Positions 42,831 to 52,720 are shown, counted from the first letter of the stretch. The stretch: 64,000 nt of DNA from Burkholderia sp. Bp9143 (GCF_003853645.1 NZ_QTPO01000001.1:186001-250000); one strand, 5' to 3'. Notes: generated by a model from the letters alone, not told the origin. Translations and numbers: made by a program.

Positions 42831-43721
42831 TTACGCCGGCTGCGCCTCGTACAGCTTCACGCACGCGGAGAAGTCGAGCGTGCCGAGCCCCTGCTGGCTC
42901 ATCGACTGATAGAGCTGTTGCGCGAGCGCGCCCATCCACACTGGCTGCCGTGCGCTGCGCGCGGCTTCGGTCGCGAGCCCGAGATCCTTCAGCATCAGGT
43001 TCGCGGCGAAACCGCCCGCATAGCCGCGCGCGGCGGGCGCCGCGTCGTTCACACCCGGGTACGGGTTGTACGTGTCCGAGCTCCAGCAGCGGCCGGTCGA
43101 CGTGTTGATGATGCCGGCCAGCACGGCCGGATCGATGCCGAGCGCGGCGCCGAGCGCCATCGCTTCCGACACGCCCATCATCGAGATCCCGAGCAGCAGG
43201 TTGTTGCAGATCTTCGCGATCTGCCCGGTGCCCGTGCCGCCGCAGTGCACGACGTTCTTCCCCATGTCGAGCAGCACAGGGCGGATGCGTTCGAACAGCG
43301 CGGCTTCCGCGCCGACCATGAAGGTCAGCGTGCCGGCCTGCGCGCCGCCGGTGCCGCCCGACACCGGCGCGTCGGCTAGCGGGAAGTTGCGTTGGGCGGC
43401 GGCGTCGGCCACCGCGCGCACGGTGCCCGGATCGATCGTGCTGCAGTCGACGAACGTTGCGCCGGCGCGCGCGCCGGCCAGCACGCCGTCGTCGCCGAGG
43501 TAGACCGCGCGCACGTGCTGCGCGGCCGGCAGCATCGTGATCACCAGCGATGCGCGGGCGGCCGCGTCACGCGGCGACGCCGCCGCCGTCGCGCCCGCGC
43601 GCACCGCGGTGTCGACCGCATGCGTGTCGAGGTCGAACACCGTCAGTGCGTGGCCGGCCTTGAGCAGGTTGGCGGCCATGGGGCCGCCCATGTTGCCGAG
43701 CCCGATGAATGCGATTTCCAT
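42831..43721 (-). CDS. mmsB: 3-hydroxyisobutyrate dehydrogenase
   Basis: The 296-residue protein has the beta-hydroxyacid dehydrogenase signatures. The N-terminal Rossmann motif is IAFIGLGNMGGPMAANLLKA, the substrate loop is ADAPVSGGTGGAQAGTLTFM, and the catalytic Lys lies in GTGQIAKICNNLLLG. It oxidises 3-hydroxyisobutyrate to methylmalonate semialdehyde in valine breakdown. The mmsA gene lies upstream on the same strand, separated by an unusual 49-bp hairpin array. Start is set by the GGAAA site nine bases upstream. Confidence 0.95.
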   Translation of the reverse strand: MEIAFIGLGNMGGPMAANLLKAGHALTVFDLDTHAVDTAVRAGATAAASPRDAAARASLVITMLPAAQHVRAVYLGDDGVLAGARAGATFVDCSTIDPGTVRAVADAAAQRNFPLADAPVSGGTGGAQAGTLTFMVGAEAALFERIRPVLLDMGKNVVHCGGTGTGQIAKICNNLLLGISMMGVSEAMALGAALGIDPAVLAGIINTSTGRCWSSDTYNPYPGVNDAAPAARGYAGGFAANLMLKDLGLATEAARSARQPVWMGALAQQLYQSMSQQGLGTLDFSACVKLYEAQPA

Positions 43722-43736
43722 GTACAGGTTTCCTTT

Positions 43737-43932
43737 GTCGACCGGACTTGGCGCTTCAGCGCTTAGTCCGGTCCCATGCTTCGCGGTCGACCGGACTTGG
43801 CGCTTTAGCGCTTGGTCCGGTCCCATGCTTCGCGGTCGACCGGACTTGGCACTTCAGCGCTTGGTCCGGTCCCATGCTTCGCGGTCGACCGGACTTGGCA
43901 CGTCAACGCCTATTCCGGTCCCATGCATAGCG
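43737..43932. repeat. Four tandem 49-bp hairpin repeats between mmsA and mmsB
   Basis: Copies begin at 43737, 43786, 43835 and 43884, each exactly 49 bases long. Each copy holds an inverted repeat, ACCGGACT ... AGTCCGGT, with an inner GCGCT-TC-AGCGC stem in the first copy. Copies 2 and 3 are close to the first; copy 4, nearest mmsA, is the most diverged. Because 49 is not a multiple of 3, the array cannot code for a repeated peptide. It resembles REP/BIME-type intergenic palindromes and could protect mRNA ends or block transcription. There are no CRISPR-like spacers. Confidence 0.9.
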
Positions 43933-43933
43933 A

Positions 43934-45460
43934 TCAGCGCAGCGCGATCGTCGTGTTCACGCCGCCGACCGTCGCGTCGTCGTCGAACCAGCGCGCGGTG
44001 ACCGTCTTCGTCTGCGTATAGAACTGCACGACCTGCTTGCCGTAAGGGCCGAGATCGCCGAGCTTCGAGCCGCGCGAGCCGGTGAAGCTGAAGTAGGGGA
44101 CCGGCACCGGGATCGGGATGTTGATGCCGACCTGGCCGATGTCGATCTCGCTCTGGAACTTGCGCGCGGCCGCGCCGCTCTGCGTGAACAGGCCGACGCC
44201 GTTGCCCATCGGATTGCGGTTGACGAGCGCGATCGCGTCGTCGAGCGTGTCGGCTTCGAGCACGACCACCACCGGCCCGAAGATTTCTTCCGTATAGATC
44301 GACATGTCGGTCGTCACGCCCGAGAAGATCGTCGGGCCGACGAAGTTGCCCTGCTCGTAGCCGGGCACCTTCACGTCGCGGCCGTCGAGCAGCAGCGTCG
44401 CGCCTTCCTTCACGCCCGCGTCGATCAGCGACAGGATGCGCGCCTTCGCGGCCTTCGATACGACCGGCCCGACGTCCGTGCCGGCTTCGGCACCCGCGTT
44501 GACCTTCAGCGCCTTCGCCTTCTCGACCAGATCGGGCAGCCAGTCGCGGGCCTTGCCGACCAGCACGACGACCGACGTCGCCATGCAACGTTGGCCGGCC
44601 GCGCCGAAGCCCGCGCCGACCAGCGCGTTGATCGACTGCTCGCGGTGCGCATCGGGCAGCACGACCGCGTGGTTCTTCGCGCCCATCATCGACTGCACGC
44701 GCTTGCCGTGCTGGCTGCCGAGGTTGTACACGTGCGTGCCGACGCGCGTCGAGCCGACGAACGAGATCGCCTTGATGTCCGGGTGCGTGCAGAGACGATC
44801 GACGACGGTCTTGCCGCCGTGCACGACGTTCAGCACGCCCTGCGGCACGCCAGCCTCGATCGCGAGTTCGACGAGCTGCATCGTCGACAGCGGATCCTGT
44901 TCGGACGGCTTCAGCACGAACGTGTTGCCGCACACGATCGCCATCGGGAACATCCACAACGGGATCATCCCGGGGAAGTTGAACGGCGTGATGCCCGCGC
45001 ACACGCCGATCGGCTGGCGCAGCGTGTAGGTGTCGACGCCGCCCGCGACGTTCTCCGCGAACTCGCCTTGCTGCAGCGTGCCGATCGAGCACGCGTGCTC
45101 GACCACTTCGAGGCCGCGGAAGATGTCGCCCTGCGCGTCGGGCAGCGTCTTGCCTTGCTCGGCCGTCAGCGTGTGCGCGATCCGTTCGAGATTGCGGCGC
45201 ACCAGGTCCTGGAACTTCAGCATGATGCGCAGCCGCGCGCCGATCGGCGTCGTCTTCCAGGTCTGGAACGCGCGCTGCGCGGACGCGATCGCGGCATCGA
45301 CCTCGTCGAGCGTCGCGTACGGCACGCGGCCGATCACTTCCTGCGTCGCGGGGTTGACGATGTCGCCCCATTCGGCGCTTTGCGATTCGACGAACGCGCC
45401 GTCGATCAGCAGCTTGGCGGTGGGCAGGGCGAGGGTGGTCTGGGGAACTGCGGCGTTCAT
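43934..45460 (-). CDS. mmsA: CoA-acylating methylmalonate-semialdehyde dehydrogenase
   Basis: The 508-residue aldehyde dehydrogenase has the catalytic Cys in [19 protein letters not shown] (about residue 295) and an N-terminal [16 protein letters not shown]. The long stretch [20 protein letters not shown] is specific to MmsA/IolA. It converts methylmalonate or malonate semialdehyde plus CoA and NAD+ to propionyl- or acetyl-CoA with loss of CO2. The order on the minus strand is MFS transporter, mmsA, mmsB, a valine or propionate-compound operon. The hairpin array sits between mmsA and mmsB. Confidence 0.95.
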   Translation of the reverse strand: MNAAVPQTTLALPTAKLLIDGAFVESQSAEWGDIVNPATQEVIGRVPYATLDEVDAAIASAQRAFQTWKTTPIGARLRIMLKFQDLVRRNLERIAHTLTAEQGKTLPDAQGDIFRGLEVVEHACSIGTLQQGEFAENVAGGVDTYTLRQPIGVCAGITPFNFPGMIPLWMFPMAIVCGNTFVLKPSEQDPLSTMQLVELAIEAGVPQGVLNVVHGGKTVVDRLCTHPDIKAISFVGSTRVGTHVYNLGSQHGKRVQSMMGAKNHAVVLPDAHREQSINALVGAGFGAAGQRCMATSVVVLVGKARDWLPDLVEKAKALKVNAGAEAGTDVGPVVSKAAKARILSLIDAGVKEGATLLLDGRDVKVPGYEQGNFVGPTIFSGVTTDMSIYTEEIFGPVVVVLEADTLDDAIALVNRNPMGNGVGLFTQSGAAARKFQSEIDIGQVGINIPIPVPVPYFSFTGSRGSKLGDLGPYGKQVVQFYTQTKTVTARWFDDDATVGGVNTTIALR

Positions 45461-45586
45461 TGTGAACTCTCCGGGAAACGATGGTGCGAGGAAAAAGGGC
45501 GGCCTGCGTCCGTCGCGCGTGCGGCCACGGCGGACGGCAGGTCAAACAGGAATCGGGTCGATGCGGGCCGGCGCGCGTCGATGTGC

Positions 45587-46906
45587 TTACGGACGTGCCG
45601 GACGCATCAATGCGGTACACGCGAGTGCGAACACGCCGAAACCGACGAGGTACGCGATCACGTAGTGCGGCTGGCCGCCGCCGGCCTTGAGCAGCGACGT
45701 CGCGATCATCGGCGCGAAGCCGCCGCCGATCACGCCGGCGAGCTGCACCGACAGCGAGATGCCGCTGTAGCGGATTTCCGCCGGGAACTGCTGTGCGAAC
45801 AGCAGAGACTCCGGTGCATAGAGAATCGGGAACACGACGCCGAGGCCGAGCACGATCGCCCACCATGCATACGACGTCTGCTGCGTGCCGAGCATCATGA
45901 AGAACGGCGCCGCGAACGCGCACATCAGCACGAGGCCGATCGCGAACATCCGGCGCTGGCCGATGCGGTCGCTGAGGTGCCCGCACAGCGGCATCGTGAC
46001 GAGCGACAGCGCCGCGCCGGCCGTGATCGCGTGCAGCATCTCGGCCTTCGGCAGATGCAGCTGCTGCGTCGCATACGCGAGCGCGAACGTGACGACGATG
46101 TAGAACCACGTGTTCTCGGCGGCGCGCGCGCCGACGATCGTCAGCACCTCGCGCGGATGGCGGCGCAGCGCGGCCGTCACCGGCGACTTCTCGGCCTTGC
46201 CACGGCGCTGCATCTTCTCGAAGTCCGGCGACTCCGGCACCTTCGCGCGGATGAACCAGCCGAGGCCGACCAGCGCGATGCTCGCGAGGAACGGCACGCG
46301 CCAGCCCCACGACAGCATGTCGGCTTCCGGCAGCGCGGCCACCGCGGCCATCGCGACCGACGACAGGATCAGCCCGAGCCCGACGCCCGTCTGCGGCAGG
46401 CTGCCGAACAGCCCCTTGCGGCCCTTCGGCGCGTGCTCGACTGCCATCAGCACCGCGCCGCCCCATTCGCCGCCGACCGCCATCCCCTGCAGGAACCGCA
46501 TCGCGATCAAGAGCGCGGCGGCCCAGTAGCCGATGCGGTCGTACGACGGGATCAGCCCGATGATCATGCTCGGCACGCCCATCAGCAGCAGCGTGATCAT
46601 CAGCATCGACTTGCGGCCGATGCGGTCGCCGAAGTGACCGAACACGATGCCGCCCATCGGCCGGCCGATGAACCCGACCGCGAACGTGCCGAATGCGGCG
46701 AGCGTGCCGACGACCGGGTCCAGCGACGGGAAGAAGATGCGGTTGAATACGAGCGCGGCGGCGGTGCCGTAGAGGAAGAAGTCGTACCACTCGATCGTGG
46801 TGCCGGCCATGCTGGCCCAGCCGGCCAGCAGGTAGTGCTTCGCGGTGCGGGCGGGTGCCGGCGCCGCGATGGTTGCATGCTCATCGAGGGTGGATCGCGT
46901 CTGCAT
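45587..46906 (-). CDS. MFS metabolite:H+ symporter (MHS family)
   Basis: The 439-residue protein has twelve helices and the MHS hallmarks TTIEWYDFFLYGTAAALVFN and GRPMGGIVFGHFGDRIGRKS. It also has RFLQGMAVGGEWGGAVLMAV. Family members import organic acids such as propionate, proline/betaine or shikimate. It is 126 bases upstream of mmsA in the same direction and should supply the operon with its substrate, perhaps a branched-chain acid. A LysR gene is divergent. Confidence 0.92.
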   Translation of the reverse strand: MQTRSTLDEHATIAAPAPARTAKHYLLAGWASMAGTTIEWYDFFLYGTAAALVFNRIFFPSLDPVVGTLAAFGTFAVGFIGRPMGGIVFGHFGDRIGRKSMLMITLLLMGVPSMIIGLIPSYDRIGYWAAALLIAMRFLQGMAVGGEWGGAVLMAVEHAPKGRKGLFGSLPQTGVGLGLILSSVAMAAVAALPEADMLSWGWRVPFLASIALVGLGWFIRAKVPESPDFEKMQRRGKAEKSPVTAALRRHPREVLTIVGARAAENTWFYIVVTFALAYATQQLHLPKAEMLHAITAGAALSLVTMPLCGHLSDRIGQRRMFAIGLVLMCAFAAPFFMMLGTQQTSYAWWAIVLGLGVVFPILYAPESLLFAQQFPAEIRYSGISLSVQLAGVIGGGFAPMIATSLLKAGGGQPHYVIAYLVGFGVFALACTALMRPARP

Positions 46907-47062
46907 GGTGTCTCCGGTTTTATTGCCCGCGGCTCATGGTCCGCAGGTCACGGTCGAGTATAGTTATGCGCGGATCCATGATGTACCGACAAGAAAACCG
47001 GTTGGATGTGCATTTATGCATATCGACGGCCGGCCCTGAGACGCCTGCCCTTTTTTCCGCCG

Positions 47063-48022
47063 ATGCGACACGCCACCGAGCCGGTTTCCGGCAACCTGAA
47101 CTGGGACGACCTGCGCTTCTTCCTCGAAGTCGCCCGCACGCAGCGCGCGAGCGGGGCGGCGAAGCGGCTCGGGGTCGACTACACGACCGTCGCGCGGCGC
47201 ATTCGCGCACTCGAATCCGCGATGGGCACGCTGCTGTTCGACAAGTCGCGCTCCGGCGGCTTCACGCTGACGGCCGAGGGGCAGCGGCTCGTCGCGTATG
47301 CGGACGCGATGGAGACGACCGTGCAGTCCGCATGCGACCAGGTCGCGAATACCGGCGAGGCACTGTCCGGCCACGTGCGGATCGGGTCGACCGAAGGGTT
47401 CGGCTGCTTTTTCCTCGCGCCGCAGCTGGCGCGGTTTCGCGTCGCCCATCCGCACGTGACGGTCGACCTGCTGCCGGTCCCGCATTTCGTCAACCTGCCG
47501 AAGCGCGAGGCCGACCTGGCGATCACGCTCGAGCGGCCCGAACGCGGGCCTTACGTGGTCACGAAGCTGTGCGACTACCAGTTGCGGCTCTATGCGACGC
47601 GCGACTATCTGGCGAATCATCCGCCCATCACCTGCACCGACGATCTCGCGCGGCATGCGTTCATCAGCTACGTCGACGATCTCGCGTTCAGCAGCGAGCT
47701 GCTGTACCTGGAGCGCGCGGTGCCCGGCGCGACGGCCGGGCTGCGCACGACGAGCGTGATCGCGCAGGTGTTCGCGGCGCTGCAGGGCGGCGCGCTCGCG
47801 ATCCTGCCGTGCTTCATGGCGGCCACGCAGCCGGCGCTGGTGCCGGTGTTGCCGGACGACGTGGTGGTCACGCGGTGCTTCTGGCTGACGTGTCGCGAGG
47901 ATCTGCGCAAGCTGCGGCGCGTGACGGCGCTATGGGATTACCTGCGCGCGGCGGCGGAGGCGAATCGGGAATTGCTGATGGGGGAATCGGAGCGGCTTCG
48001 GTTCGTCGGGGATCCGGAATAG
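47063..48022 (+). CDS. LysR family regulator of the mms operon
   Basis: The 319-residue protein has the LysR helix-turn-helix (NWDDLRFFLEVARTQRASGA, then DYTTVARRIRALESAMGTLL) and an effector domain. The intergenic gap to the divergent transporter gene is 156 bases, enough for a LysR box. It most likely controls the MFS-mmsA-mmsB unit. The start MRHATEPVSG was chosen from several in-frame candidates for its distance to the helix-turn-helix; an upstream ATG would add 19 residues. Confidence 0.88.
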   Translation: MRHATEPVSGNLNWDDLRFFLEVARTQRASGAAKRLGVDYTTVARRIRALESAMGTLLFDKSRSGGFTLTAEGQRLVAYADAMETTVQSACDQVANTGEALSGHVRIGSTEGFGCFFLAPQLARFRVAHPHVTVDLLPVPHFVNLPKREADLAITLERPERGPYVVTKLCDYQLRLYATRDYLANHPPITCTDDLARHAFISYVDDLAFSSELLYLERAVPGATAGLRTTSVIAQVFAALQGGALAILPCFMAATQPALVPVLPDDVVVTRCFWLTCREDLRKLRRVTALWDYLRAAAEANRELLMGESERLRFVGDPE

Positions 48023-48055
48023 CGGATCGGCGGATGACGGCGGCGCAGCCGGCGC

Positions 48056-48778
48056 TCAACCGGCGCAACCGAGCCGGTCCGCGAGTTCGTTCAGGTCCTT
48101 GACGTCGAAGTCCCACGCATCGTCGGCTTTCAGGTCCGTCGTCTGGTTTGGCCCGTGTTCGGTCGGCCGCAGCACGAACGCGGTGGCGAGCCCGAGTTGC
48201 CGCGCGGCGGCGAGGTCGCCGTTGTGCGCGGCGACCAGGCACAGCTCGGCCGGTTCGACGCCGAGAATCTCGACCGCTTCGGTATAGACCATCGGCGACG
48301 GCTTGTACGCGTGCGCGACTTCGGCGCCGAGGATCGCGTCCCATGGCAGGCCCCCGTGTTTCGCGACGTCGACCATCAGCCGGATATTGCCGTTCGACAG
48401 CGGCGCGATCACGTAGCGCTGCTTCAGCCGCTGCAGCGCCGCGACGGAATCGGGCCACGGATCGAGCCGGTGCCACGCGAGGTTGAGCGCGTCGATCTCC
48501 GCGTCGGGCACGCCGTCGATCCCGTAGCGGTCGAGCGTGCGCACGAGGTTCTCGCGATGCAGCACGTCGAGCCGCACGTAGCGCCTGCGCCCGCTGCGGA
48601 TCTCCTCCATCGACGGCGAATATTCGCGGCGCCACGTATCGGCGAATTCGAACGGATCGCGATCCGGCGCATGGCGCGCCAGGAACGTGGCGGCCTCGCG
48701 CGCGACGCCGGTTCTCCAGTCGACGATCGTTCCGAACACGTCGAAAACGAGCGCCTTGATGTCGGCAGAGTTCGTCAT
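48056..48778 (-). CDS. Haloacid dehalogenase type II (HAD superfamily)
   Basis: The 240-residue protein has the HAD type II motifs: DVFGTIVDWRTGVAREA with the nucleophilic Asp, APLSNGNIRL with the Ser/Asn pair, and AYKPSPMVYTEA with Lys. The last motif VAAHNGDLAAAR holds Asp. Type II enzymes hydrolyse short-chain 2-haloacids, although many family members act on other substrates. It stands alone, convergent with the LysR gene. Confidence 0.9.
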   Translation of the reverse strand: MTNSADIKALVFDVFGTIVDWRTGVAREAATFLARHAPDRDPFEFADTWRREYSPSMEEIRSGRRRYVRLDVLHRENLVRTLDRYGIDGVPDAEIDALNLAWHRLDPWPDSVAALQRLKQRYVIAPLSNGNIRLMVDVAKHGGLPWDAILGAEVAHAYKPSPMVYTEAVEILGVEPAELCLVAAHNGDLAAARQLGLATAFVLRPTEHGPNQTTDLKADDAWDFDVKDLNELADRLGCAG

Positions 48779-49139
48779 GGGATTCCGCGAAGGTCGGTGG
48801 AGGGGGGCGCGATGCGCCGTGTGGCGGCGCGCGACGCCGGTTCGAACCTCATTGAAGCACGTATCCGCAGCCGCGGCTGGCCGCGTCGTCGCGATTGACG
48901 CGCACGGGTTGCTGCTGATCGACTGTTTCGCTGACCCTATCAAGGACTGACGGCGGCCGGGACGGCGCGCCGAATCATCAGACGAATAGCGCCGGCACGC
49001 ATGATAGCCGCGACCGCGCGTAAGCCCTGATGAATGCGGATGCGCGGGGCGTCGCGGATTGGTGTTAAATGTATTTTGGTGCGCGTTGCGGCGGGCGCAT
49101 GGGGACGCCCCGGTTCGTGTAGACCCGGAGCGATAAAAA
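48779..49139. other. Divergent promoter region between haloacid dehalogenase and cyclic-di-GMP gene
   Basis: The 361 bases contain no recognisable gene. A short AT-rich patch around 49062-49078 (TTAAATGTATTTT) could be the promoter of the GGDEF-EAL gene. A weak GGAG site lies 13 bases before the start codon of that gene. Confidence 0.45.
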
Positions 49140-51455
49140 ATGGCACGAAGAATCGCTAACGAATCGGGCGCATCAGACCCGGTCGAACTGACGGCAGGAT
49201 TCGTCTTGAATACCGAACCGCAAAGTTCTCGCTACAGCCTTGGCCTCGCGGCGGAGGTACTCGCGTCCGAGCAAAGCGTGCTGAGGCTGATCACGCGCAA
49301 CACACCGCTGCCGGAACTGCTCGTCGAGGTATGCCGGCGCGCCGAGGCGCTGCTCGGCGACGGCGCGTCGTGCACGATCCTGCTGCTCGACGCGGACGGC
49401 GTGCATGTGCACGTCGGCGCCGCGCCGTCGCTGCCCGCGCAGTACAGCGCGGCGATCGACGGTGCATCGATCGGGCCCGCCGCGGGCTCGTGCGGCACGG
49501 CGATGTACGAGCGCCGGATGGTCGCCGTCGAAGACATCGAAACCGATCCGCTGTGGGCCGACTATCGTTCGTTCGCGTTGCCGCTCGGCCTGCGCGCGTG
49601 CTGGTCAGTGCCGTTCCTGGACGATACGGGCGCCGTGCTCGGCGCGTTCGCCGTCTATCACCGCGCGCCGCGGCGGCCCACCGACGCGGAAACCGACCTG
49701 CTGCGCGATATCGGCAACAGCGTCGGCCTCGCGGTGCACCAGGACTGGATCGCACGGCAGCTCGCGCGCAGCGAGGAACATCACCGCCTGGTCGTCAACA
49801 GCCTGAACGAAGGGATTCTCGTCGTGTCGCGCGACGGCGTGGTGGTCGCGAGCAATCCGAGCGCGAACCGGATGATGCGGGCGAAGGGCGACCTCGTCGG
49901 CCTCAGGCTGTCGACGGTGGTTCTGTACAAACTGCACGAGGACGGCACGCCGATCGCGCCCGACGACTGGCCGAGCCGGCGCGCGATCGAGACGGCCATG
50001 CCGCAACTCGACTACTCGGTCGGCTTCGGGCTCGCCGACGGCGACATCATCTGGGTGCGCGGCAACGCGGTGCCGATCGTGAAGCCGGGCGAGACGCAGG
50101 CCGAATCGGTGCTCGTGTCGTTTCACGACATCGGCCCCGTGCGCGAAGCGCAGCAGCAACTGCGCTACCTGGCGACGCGCGACGCGCTGACGGGCCTCTA
50201 CAACCGGCGCTGGCTCTCCGACCGGATGCGCGAGCTGTTCGGCGCGCGCGATGCGGCGGCCGGGCCCGCACGTGTCGCGATCCTGTTCATCGATCTCGTC
50301 GGCTTCAAGAAGGTCAACGACACGGCCGGCCACGACGCCGGCGACGCGCTGCTGCGCAGCGTCGCGGCGCGCCTCGCGGCCTGCGCGGGCGGGCGCCACG
50401 CGCTCACGCGCGTCGGCGGCGACGAGTTCGTGATCCTCGTCGATCACTGCGACGATCCCGATGCGCTGGCCGTGCTCGCGCGCGAGGTGATCGACACGAT
50501 CGCGAAGCCGTTCGAGATCGCGAACAACGAGTACTGGCTCGGCGTGTCGATCGGGATCAGTGTCGCGCCGCGCGACGGCGACGATGCGGTCACGCTGATG
50601 CGCAACGCCGATTCCGCGATGTACGACGCGAAGCAGCGCGGCCGCAATCACTTCACGTTCTTCACCGCGCAACTGAACCTGCGTCTGCAGCGCCGCTTCG
50701 CGATCGAGCAGTCGTTGCGTCGCGCGATTTCGTCGGATGCGCTGCAGCTCGCCTACCAGCCTGTCGTCGACGCGCGCAGCGGCCGCACGGTCGGCGCCGA
50801 AGCGCTGCTGCGCTGGACGAGCCCCGAGCTCGGGCCGATGTCGCCGGCGGAATTCATCCCGGTCGCGGAAGACACCGGGCTCATCGTCGCGATCGGCCGG
50901 TGGGTGCTCGAAACGGCCTGCCGACAGGCCGCCGAGTGGCGCCGCACGATCGCGCCCGACCTGATGCTGGCGGTCAACCTGTCGCCGCGGCAGTTCCACG
51001 AAGGGCTCGTCGAGTCGGTCTACCACTGCCTCGCGCAAACGCAGCTCGATCCGGGTGCGCTCGAGCTGGAGATTACCGAAGGACTGCTGATGAACGACAC
51101 GGACACCGTGCTGCCGATGCTCGAAGCGCTCACGGACATGAACGTGCGGATCTCGGTCGACGATTTCGGCACCGGCTACTCGTCGCTCGCGTACCTGAAG
51201 CGTTTTCCGCTGCACAACCTGAAGGTCGACCGTTCGTTCGTGTCGGGCGTGCCCGATCATCGCGACTCGGTCGCGATCACGCAGGCCGTGGTCGCGATGG
51301 CGCATTCGCTCGGGATGAAGGTCACCGCGGAAGGCGTCGAGACCCAGGCGCAGTCGTGGTTCCTGCAGCAGATCGGCTGCGACATGCAGCAGGGCTACCT
51401 GTTCGGCCGGCCGCTCGATCCGACCGACTACGCGCGCCGCCTCGTCACCGTATAG
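49140..51455 (+). CDS. GAF-PAS-GGDEF-EAL cyclic-di-GMP turnover protein
   Basis: The 771-residue cytoplasmic protein has a GAF domain (about residues 45-200) and a PAS domain (about 212-330). A GGDEF domain with intact GGDEF (residues 426-430) and an EAL domain (E554-A-L) follow. The EAL side has the downstream DDFGTGYSSLAYLKRFPLHN loop and KVTAEGVETQAQ, which suggests a working phosphodiesterase. No RxxD inhibitory site precedes GGDEF. It may be dual-function or switch between the two activities in response to a ligand of the GAF or PAS domain. It is convergent with the WspR-like gene 4 bases away. Confidence 0.93.
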   Translation: MARRIANESGASDPVELTAGFVLNTEPQSSRYSLGLAAEVLASEQSVLRLITRNTPLPELLVEVCRRAEALLGDGASCTILLLDADGVHVHVGAAPSLPAQYSAAIDGASIGPAAGSCGTAMYERRMVAVEDIETDPLWADYRSFALPLGLRACWSVPFLDDTGAVLGAFAVYHRAPRRPTDAETDLLRDIGNSVGLAVHQDWIARQLARSEEHHRLVVNSLNEGILVVSRDGVVVASNPSANRMMRAKGDLVGLRLSTVVLYKLHEDGTPIAPDDWPSRRAIETAMPQLDYSVGFGLADGDIIWVRGNAVPIVKPGETQAESVLVSFHDIGPVREAQQQLRYLATRDALTGLYNRRWLSDRMRELFGARDAAAGPARVAILFIDLVGFKKVNDTAGHDAGDALLRSVAARLAACAGGRHALTRVGGDEFVILVDHCDDPDALAVLAREVIDTIAKPFEIANNEYWLGVSIGISVAPRDGDDAVTLMRNADSAMYDAKQRGRNHFTFFTAQLNLRLQRRFAIEQSLRRAISSDALQLAYQPVVDARSGRTVGAEALLRWTSPELGPMSPAEFIPVAEDTGLIVAIGRWVLETACRQAAEWRRTIAPDLMLAVNLSPRQFHEGLVESVYHCLAQTQLDPGALELEITEGLLMNDTDTVLPMLEALTDMNVRISVDDFGTGYSSLAYLKRFPLHNLKVDRSFVSGVPDHRDSVAITQAVVAMAHSLGMKVTAEGVETQAQSWFLQQIGCDMQQGYLFGRPLDPTDYARRLVTV

Positions 51456-51459
51456 GCGT

Positions 51460-52551
51460 TCAGGCGAAACCACCGCCGGCCGGCGGAACAGCGGGCGCTG
51501 GCGGCGCATCGATCTCGACGCGATTCTTGCCGTCGTGCTTCGCGCGATACAGCGCGCGATCGGCCGCCTCGATCAGCGACGTCGTCGGCAGGCCGGGGGC
51601 CGGCACGATGCTTGCGCCGCCGATGCTGATCGTCACGTAGCGGCCCGTCGACGAGTGCGCGTGCTCGATCCGCAGCGCCTCGACCGCGAGGCGGATCTTC
51701 TCGCCGAGCAGCCGCGCGGCGCCCGGCGACGTGGCCGGCATCACGACCGCGAACTCCTCGCCGCCGAAACGCGCGGCAAGATCGCCGGACTGCCCGAGGC
51801 AGCGCTCGATGGTCGTGGCGACCTGCTTGAGCACGCTGTCGCCCGATACGTGGCCGTACGTGTCGTTGTACAGCTTGAAGTTGTCGACGTCGATCATCAG
51901 CAGCGACAGCTCGCTGCGCTCGCGCGTGCCGCGCCGCCATTCGGCGGCCAGGTATTCGTCGAGATAGCGGCGGTTCGACAGCCCGGTCAGGCCGTCCGAA
52001 TGCGTGAGGCGCCGCAGTTCGAGATTGGCCTCGAGCAGTTGCTGCTGCGATTGCCGCAGCGCGCGATAGGCCTCGTCGCGCTGCAGCAGGTTCATGTACG
52101 AGCGCGAGTGATAGCGGATCCGCGCGATCAGCTCGATGCGGTCGGGCAGTTTCACGAGGTAGTCGTTCGCGCCGGTCGCGAACGCGGCGCTCTTGATCAC
52201 CGGCTCTTCCTGCGTCGACAGCACGATGATCGGCACGTCGCGGGTCGCCGGATTCGCGCGGTACGCCTTCACGAGACTCAGCCCGTCGGTGCCGGGCATC
52301 ACGAGATCCTGCAGGATCACCGTCGGCCGTGTCTCGATCGCGGTCGCCAGCGCATCGTCGGAGCGCGGGCAGTAGTGGAAGTCGATGCCGTCCTCGTCGA
52401 CGAGCGCGCGCCGGATGGCTTCCGCGACGATCGTCTGGTCGTCGACCAGCAGGACCATCGCAGGGGCGTCGGCGTGCGGCGTGGGCCGGACGTGTGCGGC
52501 GTCGAACGCCGCATGCGGGCCGCCGGGCGGGCGGGTGAAATCGCTAGTCAT
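51460..52551 (-). CDS. wspR: WspR-like response regulator diguanylate cyclase
   Basis: The 363-residue protein has a REC domain, with acidic pair D37-D38 and phosphoacceptor D82 in LQDLVMPGTDG. A coiled-coil linker (about residues 155-185) and a GGDEF domain with GGEEF at residues 263-267 follow. This layout matches WspR of the Wsp surface-sensing system, and the CheB/WspF gene lies upstream on the same strand. Nine residues before GGEEF the inhibitory R-x-x-D site reads Q-S-G-D (Q254-D257), so feedback by cyclic-di-GMP is probably weaker. The wspA-E genes are not in the window. Confidence 0.88.
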   Translation of the reverse strand: MTSDFTRPPGGPHAAFDAAHVRPTPHADAPAMVLLVDDQTIVAEAIRRALVDEDGIDFHYCPRSDDALATAIETRPTVILQDLVMPGTDGLSLVKAYRANPATRDVPIIVLSTQEEPVIKSAAFATGANDYLVKLPDRIELIARIRYHSRSYMNLLQRDEAYRALRQSQQQLLEANLELRRLTHSDGLTGLSNRRYLDEYLAAEWRRGTRERSELSLLMIDVDNFKLYNDTYGHVSGDSVLKQVATTIERCLGQSGDLAARFGGEEFAVVMPATSPGAARLLGEKIRLAVEALRIEHAHSSTGRYVTISIGGASIVPAPGLPTTSLIEAADRALYRAKHDGKNRVEIDAPPAPAVPPAGGGFA

Positions 52552-52720
52552 GATTGATGCCAGGTTGCGCCATGGCTGCGAAGGGTGTAACGGAGTTTCA
52601 TCCGAATTTGCCCCGAGAAACCCCGCCATTTCCCCCAAGGGGACTTCCTTCGGGGCGAATGGCGGGAAGGAAAGGCGTGCTGTTGACAGGCAGCTTCTTC
52701 CACGGGTTAGGATCACCGGC
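52552..52720 (+). mobile_element. Left end of the TnpB element (probable)
   Basis: The bases between the wspR start and tnpB hold a nested stem-loop at 52622-52666, whose outer arms CCCGCCATT and AATGGCGGG are perfect. Such subterminal hairpins are typical of IS200/IS605-type left ends. A TTGAT at 52554-52558, a common target-adjacent motif for this family, could mark the left edge. The true boundary is not proven. Confidence 0.45.

Noticed and set aside
43737-43932. CRISPR array
   Set aside because: The units are directly joined without spacers and each is a hairpin. No cas gene is near.
43709-44021. Repeated peptide (V-D-R-T-W-x-F-S-A-W-S-G-P-M) encoded in the plus-strand frames between mmsB and mmsA
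   Set aside because: It is the translation of the 49-bp hairpin repeats in shifting frames. The repeat length is not a multiple of three, so no stable repeated protein is made.
43854-46790. Long 978-codon minus-strand frame across mmsA and the transporter
   Set aside because: It is Arg/Ala/Gly-rich shadow sequence typical of high-GC DNA; mmsA and the MFS gene in another frame have clear motifs.
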